The notes under the pieces were generated by a model. That model made no database searches, was not told the DNA's origin, and saw only the letters and a program-made list of their open reading frames with translations. The position numbers and the translations under genes were made by a program. Shown here in pieces: positions 1-5,765 of a DNA stretch of 8,841 nucleotides; the first letter of the stretch is position 1; each line of letters starts with the position of its first letter. This stretch comes from an uncultured Opitutaceae bacterium (GTDB lineage Bacteria; Verrucomicrobiota; Verrucomicrobiia; Opitutales; Opitutaceae), in assembly GCA_937902865.1 (NCBI GenBank), contig CALFNJ010000018.1:1-8841 (forward strand). Reading direction: 5' to 3'.

Positions 1-730
1 GATCTTCTCCTGGCTGCTCCTGCGCGGCCGGGCCCGCTGCTGCGGACGGAATTTCTCCCTCCGCTATCCGGCGATCGAACTGCTGACCGCGCTGCTTTTC
101 CTGGGCTGCTGGTGCCTCTTTTCTCCCGCCAAGGCGGTTTGCGGGATGTTTTTTTTGTCCGCGCTCGTTTGCGCGACCTTCATCGACTTGGACCATATGG
201 TCATTCCCGACATCTTCACGATCGGACTCGGAGTTGCGGGCGTGTTCATCTCCTTCCTCGTGCCCTCACTCCATGGCGAGTACCACGAGGTCTTTGTCAT
301 CGCCAGCTTGCACTCCGGCATCGACGCGCTTGTCGGTCTTCTCATCGGCTCGGGCCTGGTGCTCTGGATCGCCTTGACCGCTGAGAAGGTGCTGAAAAAG
401 GAGGCCATGGGCTTCGGCGACGTGAAATTCGTCGGCGCCATCGGCGCTTTCACCGGTTGGTCAGGGGCGGTTTTCGCGGTGTTCGGCGGCGCCTTGGTGG
501 GAACGATTTGGATCATCCTCGCCCTCGTCTGGAAGAAGCTTTTCGGCCGGTCCTCACCCGCCGCTCCACCCACCGAAACGCCCGATGGTCAGCCGGCCGA
601 GATCGGCCTGGGCGTGCACGTGCCGTTCGGCCCGATGCTCGCGATCGCGGGCGCTTTGTATTTCCTTCTGCTGCACCCTTGGGTGGATGCCTACGTGCAG
701 CAGGCGGCAGCGATCTTCACCGGGGAGTAA
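1..730 (+). CDS. pilD: Prepilin peptidase (type IV prepilin leader peptidase/N-methyltransferase family), 5'-truncated by the window edge
   Basis: This inner-membrane aspartic protease cleaves the leader of type IV pilins or type II secretion pseudopilins, and often N-methylates the new N-terminus. The first complete codon is at 2; 242 residues are visible to TAA at 728-730, so the N-terminal part lies outside the window. Visible residue numbers: the end of the cytoplasmic cysteine region (RGRARCCGRNFSLRYPAIE, about 8-26), the first catalytic block IDLDHMVIPD (61-70), the second catalytic block GFGDVK (137-142) and the C-terminal HVPFGPMLAIAG (206-217). Several hydrophobic segments lie between, as expected for a polytopic enzyme. 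In the usual RGxCxxC zinc-type motif the first Cys aligns with Ala, leaving an adjacent Cys-Cys pair, so metal binding may be lost or altered; many family members lack these cysteines. No pilin or secretion gene is visible to tell pilus from type II secretion. The family call is secure; the exact substrate is inferred. Confidence 0.93.
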   Translation, partial: IFSWLLLRGRARCCGRNFSLRYPAIELLTALLFLGCWCLFSPAKAVCGMFFLSALVCATFIDLDHMVIPDIFTIGLGVAGVFISFLVPSLHGEYHEVFVIASLHSGIDALVGLLIGSGLVLWIALTAEKVLKKEAMGFGDVKFVGAIGAFTGWSGAVFAVFGGALVGTIWIILALVWKKLFGRSSPAAPPTETPDGQPAEIGLGVHVPFGPMLAIAGALYFLLLHPWVDAYVQQAAAIFTGE

Positions 731-2104
731 CTACGGGGAGGAAACAATCTGCGCGCCGTTGCCGGTCAACGCGTGCAGCACATCCGGTCGGCTGCCAAAT
801 TTCTTGCCGTAGGCGGCGACCACCTCGGCCGCCTGACTGTCTCCGAAGGTGGCATCGGTCAGTGCCATGACCGCGCCGCCAAAACCACCTCCGGTCAGAC
901 GTGCTCCATACACCGATGGAATCCCGGTGAGCGCATCGACGAGAAAATCGAGTTCCGGCGTGCTGTTCTCGAAGAGCAGCTGCGAGCTGCGGTGCGATGC
1001 TGTCAGCAACCGGCCAACTTCGCGGAGGTCATCTCTTTTCAATGCCTCCATCGTCGCATCGACGCGGGCAATTTCCTCGATCACATGTCGAGCCCGCCGC
1101 CGCGCGGTCGCCGAAAGCCTGTCCCCGGCTGATTCGAGCCTCGCCAGCGAGGCCTCGCGCAGGAGCGGCACGCCCAGCACCTTGGCGGCCTCCATGCATT
1201 CGCGATGCCGCGCGGCATAGAGCCCATCGACCAGGGCGTGCTTGGTGTGGGTGTTGAAGATCCAGAAATGCGCGCCAGCCGGCAAAGGGACCGTCGCAAA
1301 CCTCGGCCCAAGGCAATCGATGAACACCAGGTGATTCTCCCGTCCGAATCCGGACACGCCCTGGTCGAGGATGCCGCACGGCACGCCCACGAAATTATTC
1401 TCGGCCTTTTTTCCCACGTTGACGAGGACCTCGCGCTCCGGCTGCCGACCAGCCGCCTCGAGAAACGCCAGCCCCGAGGCCAGTTCGATCGCCGCGCTGC
1501 TGCTCAAGCCGGCGCCCACGGGCAGATCTGAAACGGCGACATAATCGAATCCTCCCGGCACGGGCAGGCCGAACTCCGGCAATACCGCCAAAATGCCCAG
1601 GGGATAATTCAGCCAGCTCCGATCTCCGCCGAGCTTTTCCACCGGCCCATCCGCGGACAGCTCCGTCACTTCGCTCGCCTGTTCGCTGAAGAATCGCCTC
1701 CGGCCATCTGTCCGGCGGGCCAGTCCCACCCAGATGCCGCGATTGATCGCCGCGCCCAGGACGGTGCCGCCGTTGTAGTCGGTGTGGTTGCCGATGAACT
1801 CGATTCTCCCGGGCGCGCGCGCGATGATCTCCGGCGCGCGGCCGTAGCGAGCGTGAAAGAGAGCGACGAGTTTTTCGCGCATGGAAGGAGCGGGACGGGC
1901 GGGCATGGAGTCTGCGGAGATTTCGCCATGGCGGCCTTTGACGAGAACTTCGAGCAGATACTGCATGGCCGCCTCGCGGGTGATTCCGCGTTCACGCGAC
2001 AGCTGCGTCGCACGCTTCTGCAACTGCGCCGCCATCGCTGCCGCTGGAGCCGGTTCGGCGCCCAATCGCCGGCAGAGTTCCGTGAGCTGTTCCAACTCGG
2101 TCAT
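731..2104 (-). CDS. galK: Galactokinase (GHMP kinase) with a 74-residue N-terminal extension
   Basis: Galactokinase phosphorylates alpha-D-galactose to galactose 1-phosphate with ATP, the first committed step of the Leloir pathway in the cytosol. From ATG at 2104 the protein has 457 residues, against about 380-390 normally. Motifs: RAPGRIEFIGNHTDYNGG (96-113) for sugar binding, PVGAGLSSSAA (195-205) for the phosphate-binding loop, VPCGILDQ (241-248) with the presumed catalytic Asp247, and LTGGGFGG (403-410) near the C-terminus. Residues 1-74 are extra, helical-looking and charged. An internal ATG at 1882 (Met75) would give a standard-length enzyme. I prefer 2104 because its ATG overlaps the upstream stop as ATGA. 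In the sugar-binding motif the usual GEHTDY glutamate is Asn106, so substrate preference could differ from strict D-galactose. The stop (TAG, 733-731) directly abuts the convergent prepilin peptidase stop, leaving no room for a separate terminator. Family certain, start fairly sure. Confidence 0.92.
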   Translation of the reverse strand: MTELEQLTELCRRLGAEPAPAAAMAAQLQKRATQLSRERGITREAAMQYLLEVLVKGRHGEISADSMPARPAPSMREKLVALFHARYGRAPEIIARAPGRIEFIGNHTDYNGGTVLGAAINRGIWVGLARRTDGRRRFFSEQASEVTELSADGPVEKLGGDRSWLNYPLGILAVLPEFGLPVPGGFDYVAVSDLPVGAGLSSSAAIELASGLAFLEAAGRQPEREVLVNVGKKAENNFVGVPCGILDQGVSGFGRENHLVFIDCLGPRFATVPLPAGAHFWIFNTHTKHALVDGLYAARHRECMEAAKVLGVPLLREASLARLESAGDRLSATARRRARHVIEEIARVDATMEALKRDDLREVGRLLTASHRSSQLLFENSTPELDFLVDALTGIPSVYGARLTGGGFGGAVMALTDATFGDSQAAEVVAAYGKKFGSRPDVLHALTGNGAQIVSSP

Positions 2105-2967
2105 GTGTCCTGGCGAACCTGAATGGAGGCCGGTCCCTCTGGCGCCAAGCTCAGTGCCGCTCCCTGCTGCCAGTGCAGCAGCGTGATCAGCGCCAGACCG
2201 ATGAACCCTTCGCCTTCCGCCACCGCCGAGCGAATTTCGCCGACCAACTGCGACCCTTGATAAAGCTTCGCCGGACAAGTCGGCACCGCCCCGGATCCCG
2301 CGATCGATTTTAAACGGCGACGCACCTGTCCCATCGATTTCAACCGGGCCATGACCTCCTGACCGAGATAACAACCCTTGGTGTAGGAAATCGCATCGCG
2401 CTCGAGCCCACCCTCCGGCGGAAGTTCTCCCGGTCCGATGTCCACCGGCACAGACGGCAGGCCCGCTCGGATCCGCGCTCGCTCCATCTCCAGTTCGCTT
2501 AGAATCGCCACACCGGAAACCTCGACTGGAACCCGTGTCAGGATTTCCACCGACTCATCGCGACTGCGTCGGCCAGGAAAGATCAATCTGTCGTGCGTCG
2601 CCTGGAATTTTTCCTCCATTGGCTGCAGGCCTAGCCGCGTCACTCCAAACCACGCGGTCGACTCATCGGTCACCACGACATCGTCCGCAATGATGTGACT
2701 TTCCAAACGCTCCCGAATCACGGCCGCCAAGGAAAAATAGCTTCCGATCCAAAACTCTTCCGCCGTGGCGCCCTTGAGCACGAAACTGTCCGCCAGTACC
2801 CGGCCTTTTTGATTCAGCCAGAGCCCGTAAACCGCCGGACGAGTGGAGAGAAGCCCCAGATCATTGCTGAATTGCCCCTGCAGAAATGCCGCCGCATCGG
2901 GCCCACTGACGTGTAGCCACGCTGCCGGACGCCAAAAATATACGCTGTTCGCCGCCGTAATTGTCAT
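2101..2967 (-). CDS. ygfZ: YgfZ/GcvT-like folate-binding protein (Fe-S cluster maintenance, tRNA modification)
   Basis: YgfZ-type proteins resemble the T-protein of the glycine cleavage system. They bind tetrahydrofolate and support certain iron-sulfur enzymes, including MiaB-type tRNA methylthiolation, in the cytosol. The 288-residue product carries the family signature KGCYLGQEVMARLK (197-210) with the conserved Cys199, and an N-terminal GcvT-like segment (WLHVSGPDAAAFLQGQFSND, 17-36). Its length is close to the roughly 325 residues of E. coli YgfZ. It is the first gene of a minus-strand pair; its stop TGA (2103-2101) shares bases with the galactokinase start in an ATGA overlap, which suggests coupled translation. 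The start ATG at 2967 lacks an obvious Shine-Dalgarno sequence and follows an AT-rich divergent intergenic region where its promoter should lie. Pairing with galK makes no obvious metabolic sense and may be lineage-specific. It is not a true aminomethyltransferase: it is shorter than GcvT and has the KGCYxGQE signature. Confidence 0.9.
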   Translation of the reverse strand: MTITAANSVYFWRPAAWLHVSGPDAAAFLQGQFSNDLGLLSTRPAVYGLWLNQKGRVLADSFVLKGATAEEFWIGSYFSLAAVIRERLESHIIADDVVVTDESTAWFGVTRLGLQPMEEKFQATHDRLIFPGRRSRDESVEILTRVPVEVSGVAILSELEMERARIRAGLPSVPVDIGPGELPPEGGLERDAISYTKGCYLGQEVMARLKSMGQVRRRLKSIAGSGAVPTCPAKLYQGSQLVGEIRSAVAEGEGFIGLALITLLHWQQGAALSLAPEGPASIQVRQDT

Positions 2968-2989
2968 GAAATTACAATATTCATTTCCC

Positions 2990-2995
2990 TATATT
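2990..2995 (+). promoter_or_regulatory. Candidate -10 element for the structured leader RNA
   Basis: TATATT matches the sigma-70 -10 consensus at five of six positions in the AT-rich divergent gap. It would start transcription near 3002, just before the first stem of the structured region. I see no convincing -35 at the right distance, so this is only a candidate. Confidence 0.25.
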
Positions 2996-3039
2996 GCAAA
3001 GTCTTAGGAAAAAATGTGAGAGATTTTGATAACTTTTGT

Positions 3040-3067
3040 TTGACGATGCCCCAAACAACCCTATCTC
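3040..3067 (+). promoter_or_regulatory. Alternative promoter candidate for the DAHP synthase leader
   Basis: TTGACG (3040-3045) matches the -35 consensus at five of six positions. After 16 bases comes TATCTC (3062-3067), a weak -10 missing the final T. Use of this promoter would start the transcript near 3074, omit the outer stem at 3016-3089, and still include the terminator hairpin. It competes with the 2990 candidate; sequence alone cannot decide. Confidence 0.25.
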
Positions 3068-3132
3068 TTCAACACATCAAATTTCTCACTTCTCCCGCCT
3101 AGCGGGAGTTTTGGGGTAACTAAGAAAGCAAT

Positions 3133-3170
3133 GGCGGGCCGCTTAGGGGTAGGCGGCCCGCCTTATTTTT
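3133..3170 (+). terminator. Strong intrinsic terminator upstream of the DAHP synthase gene
   Basis: GGCGGGCCGC (3133-3142) and GCGGCCCGCC (3153-3162) form a perfect 10-bp GC-rich stem with a 10-base loop, followed by TTATTTTT (3163-3170). There is no T tract on the opposite strand, so it works only left to right. It lies about 75 bases before the likely DAHP synthase start, which suggests attenuation or the end of a small RNA. Confidence 0.85.
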
Positions 3171-3179
3171 GCCCAAAAA

Positions 3180-3210
3180 CAAGCCTCCGCGCGGGCAAGG
3201 TCGAGGCTTG
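3180..3210 (+). promoter_or_regulatory. Hairpin just upstream of the DAHP synthase start region
   Basis: CAAGCCTC (3180-3187) pairs perfectly with GAGGCTTG (3203-3210) around a 15-base loop that contains the only SD-like AAGG (3197-3200). No T tract follows, so it is not a terminator. It could limit ribosome access to a TTG at 3212, or stabilise the 5' end if translation begins at GTG 3245. Confidence 0.4.
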
Positions 3211-3244
3211 ATTGCCGCCACACGGGGCCGCAGCTTGGCCAACC

Positions 3245-4300
3245 GTGCAAAAAACATCGGATATCAACGTCGTTGAGACGCGACCCCTGCCCTCTCCCGC
3301 CACGCTGCTGGCGGAATTGCCCAAAACCGAGACCGAGGCGGAATTTGTCAGCCGGGCGCGCGAGGAGATCCACCGGATCATTTTTACAGATGACAAGCGC
3401 TTCCTGCTGCTCGTCGGCCCCTGCTCGATTCACGACCTCGAGGCCGGTCGTGACTACGCCCGCCGCCTCGCCACGTTGGCGAAGGAGGTTTCAGACCGGG
3501 TGATGATCGTGATGCGGGTCTATTTCGAGAAGCCACGCACGACGGTCGGTTGGAAGGGCCTGATCATGGACCCGCATCTCGACGGCTCGCATGACATCAC
3601 CGCGGGCCTGCGGCTCGCGCGCACTTTCCTCCGCAACATTCTGGATCTCGGCCTGCCCACCGCCACCGAGCTGCTCGATCCGATCACCCCCCAATACATC
3701 GCCGATCTGATCTGCTGGTCGGCCATCGGCGCGCGGACCGCCGAATCCCAGACGCATCGCCAAATGGCATCCGGCCTTTCGATGCCGCTCGGTTTCAAGA
3801 ACGGCACCGACGGTTCCATCACCACGGCGATCAACGCCATCAAGGCCGCCGCGCAGCCTCAGACTTTTCTCGGCATCGATCTCGACGGCCGCGCTTCCGC
3901 GATCGTCACGCGGGGCAATCCCAACTGCCACGTCGTCCTTCGCGGCGGCACCAATGGACCGAACTACTCCCCCGCGCAGGTCGCCCAAACCGAGCAGCTG
4001 CTCGGCAAGGCCGGCCTGCTCAAGTCCATCCTCGTTGATTGCTCGCACGACAATTCCGCCAAGCAGCCCGAGCGTCAGCCCGAGGTCATGCGCGCTCTTC
4101 TCGAGCAGATCTCCGCCGGCAACACGTCGATCATGGGTGCCATGATCGAGAGCAACATCGGCGCGGGTAACCAGCCCTTCCCGCAACCGAAGGACAAGCT
4201 GCGCTACGGCGTTTCGATCACGGACGCCTGCATCGACTGGGCAACCACCGAAAAGCTCGTTCGCGAGATCCATGCGGCGCTCGCTCCGCGCTTTGTCTGA
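3245..4300 (+). CDS. aroG: 3-deoxy-7-phosphoheptulonate (DAHP) synthase, class I (AroF/G/H type)
   Basis: This enzyme condenses phosphoenolpyruvate and erythrose 4-phosphate to DAHP, the first step of the shikimate pathway to Phe, Tyr and Trp. From GTG at 3245 the product has 351 residues, close to the 350 of E. coli AroG. Motifs: LLLVGPCSIHD (54-64), VYFEKPRTTVGWKGL (92-106), ITPQYIADL (147-155), GARTAESQTHRQMASGL (162-178), GFKNGTDGS (183-191) and VDCSHDNSAKQ (264-274). The four metal ligands of E. coli AroG correspond to Cys60, His268, Glu302 and Asp327. The N-terminal extension that carries feedback control in this class is present, but I cannot say which amino acid inhibits it. An in-frame TTG at 3212 would add 11 residues; GTG 3245 fits the family N-terminus better, although no Shine-Dalgarno precedes it. 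The terminator-containing leader upstream suggests transcriptional attenuation. The symbol aroG denotes the class, not proven Phe sensitivity. Confidence 0.95.
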   Translation: MQKTSDINVVETRPLPSPATLLAELPKTETEAEFVSRAREEIHRIIFTDDKRFLLLVGPCSIHDLEAGRDYARRLATLAKEVSDRVMIVMRVYFEKPRTTVGWKGLIMDPHLDGSHDITAGLRLARTFLRNILDLGLPTATELLDPITPQYIADLICWSAIGARTAESQTHRQMASGLSMPLGFKNGTDGSITTAINAIKAAAQPQTFLGIDLDGRASAIVTRGNPNCHVVLRGGTNGPNYSPAQVAQTEQLLGKAGLLKSILVDCSHDNSAKQPERQPEVMRALLEQISAGNTSIMGAMIESNIGAGNQPFPQPKDKLRYGVSITDACIDWATTEKLVREIHAALAPRFV

Positions 4301-4343
4301 GCCTTCGGCTCGACGTGCTTCGCGCTTCTTTCGCCGCGCCATC

Positions 4344-4381
4344 ATTAAATTTGCTCCGCAGGCGCCACGCCCCAATTTAAT
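4344..4381. repeat. Inverted repeat in the DAHP synthase-malate dehydrogenase gap
   Basis: ATTAAATT (4344-4351) and AATTTAAT (4374-4381) are perfect 8-bp arms around a 22-base GC-rich spacer, in the 144-base gap before malate dehydrogenase. The AT-only stem makes a terminator unlikely; a protein-binding site near the mdh promoter is possible. A small GAGCC-TTC-GGCTC hairpin also overlaps the DAHP synthase stop (4299-4311) but has no T tract. Confidence 0.35.
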
Positions 4382-4444
4382 TCTTTCGGCTCGGGAATTT
4401 CTTCCGTGCCGTTCCCAGCTTACCCGCTAAGAATCAATCCTCCT

Positions 4445-5428
4445 ATGAAATCCCCTATTCGCGTCGCCGTCACCGGTGCAGCCGGTCAGATCGGTTACTC
4501 TCTCCTCTTCCGTATCGCGTCCGGCGCGATGTTCGGACCCGACCAGCCGGTGATCCTCCAGCTGCTCGAAGCGCCGATCGAAAAGGCGATGAAGGCGCTC
4601 GAGGGCGTCTCGATGGAGCTCGATGACTGCGCGTTTCCTCTGCTGAAGGGCATGGTCCTGACCGACGACGCGAATGTCGGCTTCAAGGACGCCAACTGGT
4701 GCCTGCTCGTCGGCGCCAAGCCCCGCGGCCCGGGCATGGAGCGCGCCGATCTGCTCAAGGACAACGGCAAGATTTTCACCACCCAGGGCAAGATCATCGA
4801 CGCCGTCGCCGCGGATAACGCCCGCGTCGCCGTGGTCGGCAATCCCGCCAACACCAACTGCATGATCGCCGCCAGCCACGCCAAGCGCCTGCCGGCCGAT
4901 CGTTTCACCGCCATGGTGCGCCTCGACCAGAACCGCGCCCAGACCCAGCTCGCGAAGAAGGCCGGCGTCGATCTCACCACGGTCCAGAACATCTTCATCT
5001 ACGGCAACCACAGCCCGACCATGTTCCCGTCGTTCGCCCACGCGACGATCAACGGCAAGCCCGCCACTTCGGTCATCACCGACTCGGCCTGGCTGCAGGG
5101 TCCGTTCTGCGAGATCGTCGGCAAGCGCGGCGCCGCCATCATCGCGGCCCGCGGTGCTTCGTCCGCCGCCTCGGCCGCCAACGCGCTGGTCGATCACGTC
5201 CGCAGCCTCGTCACGCCGGGTGCGATCCACTCCGTCGCGGTGAAGTCCAATGGCAACTACGGCTTCGACGCCAACATCTGGGCCGGCATGCCCGTCAAGA
5301 CCACGACGCCCGGCAGCTACGAAGTCATCACGAGCTACACGATGGACGACTTCGCCAAGTCGAAGATCGCCGCGACCAACAAGGAGCTCGTCGACGAGCG
5401 CTCCTTTGTCACCGAGCTGCTCGGCTAA
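4445..5428 (+). CDS. mdh: Malate dehydrogenase, NAD-dependent (cytosolic-type subfamily)
   Basis: Malate dehydrogenase interconverts malate and oxaloacetate with NAD in the TCA cycle, in the cytosol. The 327-residue product shows the Rossmann motif TGAAGQIGYSL (10-20), LEGVSMELDDCAFPLL (52-67), the substrate-loop arginines in GAKPRGPGMERADLL (90-104), VGNPANTNC (131-139), RLDQNRA (159-165) and the catalytic His189 in GNHSPTMFP (187-195). Glu42 at the end of the second beta strand suits NAD(H) rather than NADP(H). The motifs and length match the eukaryotic-cytosolic-like bacterial group, not the short lactate-dehydrogenase-like MDH. ATG 4445 is chosen because it puts the first beta strand at the N-terminus; a GTG at 4406 would add 13 residues without support. 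The bases just before the ATG are CCTCCT, which resembles anti-Shine-Dalgarno, so initiation is probably SD-independent. It is followed by a strong terminator and probably forms a single-gene unit. Confidence 0.96.
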   Translation: MKSPIRVAVTGAAGQIGYSLLFRIASGAMFGPDQPVILQLLEAPIEKAMKALEGVSMELDDCAFPLLKGMVLTDDANVGFKDANWCLLVGAKPRGPGMERADLLKDNGKIFTTQGKIIDAVAADNARVAVVGNPANTNCMIAASHAKRLPADRFTAMVRLDQNRAQTQLAKKAGVDLTTVQNIFIYGNHSPTMFPSFAHATINGKPATSVITDSAWLQGPFCEIVGKRGAAIIAARGASSAASAANALVDHVRSLVTPGAIHSVAVKSNGNYGFDANIWAGMPVKTTTPGSYEVITSYTMDDFAKSKIAATNKELVDERSFVTELLG

Positions 5429-5455
5429 GCTGCCGATCCATCTTCGTTCCTCTTC

Positions 5456-5488
5456 AAACGGCGCCCGCGGGCGCCGTTTTTTATTTTT
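5456..5488 (+). terminator. Intrinsic terminator of malate dehydrogenase
   Basis: AAACGGCGCCC (5456-5466) pairs perfectly with GGGCGCCGTTT (5469-5479), followed by TTTATTTTT. It lies 28 bases after the mdh stop codon. The A tract on the 5' side gives it only slight potential on the opposite strand. Confidence 0.93.
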
Positions 5489-5521
5489 CACTCTCAGCGC
5501 CGCTTCTTCGTCGGTCAAAAA

Positions 5522-5548
5522 GGTAGGGCGAGGCGTCCCCGCCGAGCC
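5522..5548. repeat. Candidate dispersed intergenic repeat unit
   Basis: The stretch opening GGTAGGGCGAGGCGTCCCC and ending GCCGAGCC is compositionally simple and partly self-complementary. It resembles dispersed noncoding repeats I associate with Verrucomicrobiota genomes. It begins the 277-base stretch 5489-5765, in which I see no gene, only this unit, a small CTGCA-AAC-TGCAG hairpin (5592-5604) and the palindrome at 5636-5687. Only one copy is in the window, so repetition is inferred. Confidence 0.35.
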
Positions 5549-5635
5549 TCAGCTAACCGGGCGGTTCGCACTGCCGTCGCTCGCCGGACATCTGCAAACT
5601 GCAGTCGCCGCAAAGGCGCGGCCACGCCTGCCACT

Positions 5636-5687
5636 GGGGACGCGACCTCCCGGTCGCGTTTGACAGCGACCGGGAGGTCGCCGCCCC
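5636..5687. repeat. REP-like palindrome
   Basis: GCGACCTCCCGGTCGC (5642-5657) and GCGACCGGGAGGTCGC (5666-5681) are perfect 16-bp arms around an 8-base loop. Flanking GGGG (5636-5639) and CCCC (5684-5687) extend the pairing after a small internal mismatch. No T tract follows on either strand, so this looks like a REP-type element rather than a terminator. It lies between the ends of mdh and the opposing hypothetical gene, a typical REP position. Confidence 0.6.
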
Positions 5688-5765
5688 ATTCCACTCAGTC
5701 ACGCGGTCATCCCACCAAGCCCGGCTCCATCTGCTTCCTTCGCGCCATGGCACGCGTCTAGCCAA

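Larger units (their letters stand above)
3002..3170 (+). ncRNA. Candidate structured leader RNA or independent small RNA upstream of DAHP synthase
   Basis: On the + strand the divergent gap contains consecutive inverted repeats. P1 pairs GTGAGAGATTTTGAT (3016-3030) with ATCAAATTTCTCAC (3076-3089), about 14 pairs with one bulge and one G-U. P2, nested inside it, pairs TTGTTTG (3036-3042) with CAAACAA (3052-3058). P3 pairs CTCCCGC (3092-3098) with GCGGGAG (3102-3108), followed by TTTT. P4 is the intrinsic terminator at 3133-3170. No + strand gene lies upstream, so the terminator must end either a free small RNA or an attenuated leader of the aroG-like gene starting at 3245. I recognise no known riboswitch or RNA family. 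The 5' end is a guess from the candidate -10. The structure is read directly; the function is inferred. Confidence 0.5.

Noticed and set aside
64..573. 169-residue open frame on the minus strand
   Set aside because: It lies wholly within the prepilin peptidase coding sequence, which has clear catalytic motifs; its translation is Pro/Ser/Lys-rich without recognisable domains.
2105..2374. Upstream extension of galactokinase to 547 residues
   Set aside because: The extension overlaps the end of the YgfZ-like coding sequence in another frame and has no kinase-family resemblance; the ATGA-coupled start at 2104 is better.
3046..3102. An 18-residue possible leader peptide (MPQTTLSLQHIKFLTSPA) whose stop falls in the P3 loop
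   Set aside because: It has no SD and only one aromatic residue, and the candidate -35 overlaps its beginning; not enough to call an attenuation peptide.
3491..4375. 294-residue open frame opposite DAHP synthase
   Set aside because: It is antisense to a strongly conserved enzyme; its Gly/Arg/Asp-rich composition is typical of a shadow frame in GC-rich DNA.
4427..5518. 363-residue open frame opposite malate dehydrogenase
   Set aside because: It is a shadow of the mdh codon pattern, running through the mdh terminator with a low-complexity Gly/Arg/Asp/Val translation.
5553..5765. 70-residue minus-strand open frame
   Set aside because: It covers the REP-like palindrome and other repeat units, starts from a TTG, and its Arg/Ser/Trp-rich translation has no protein-like pattern.
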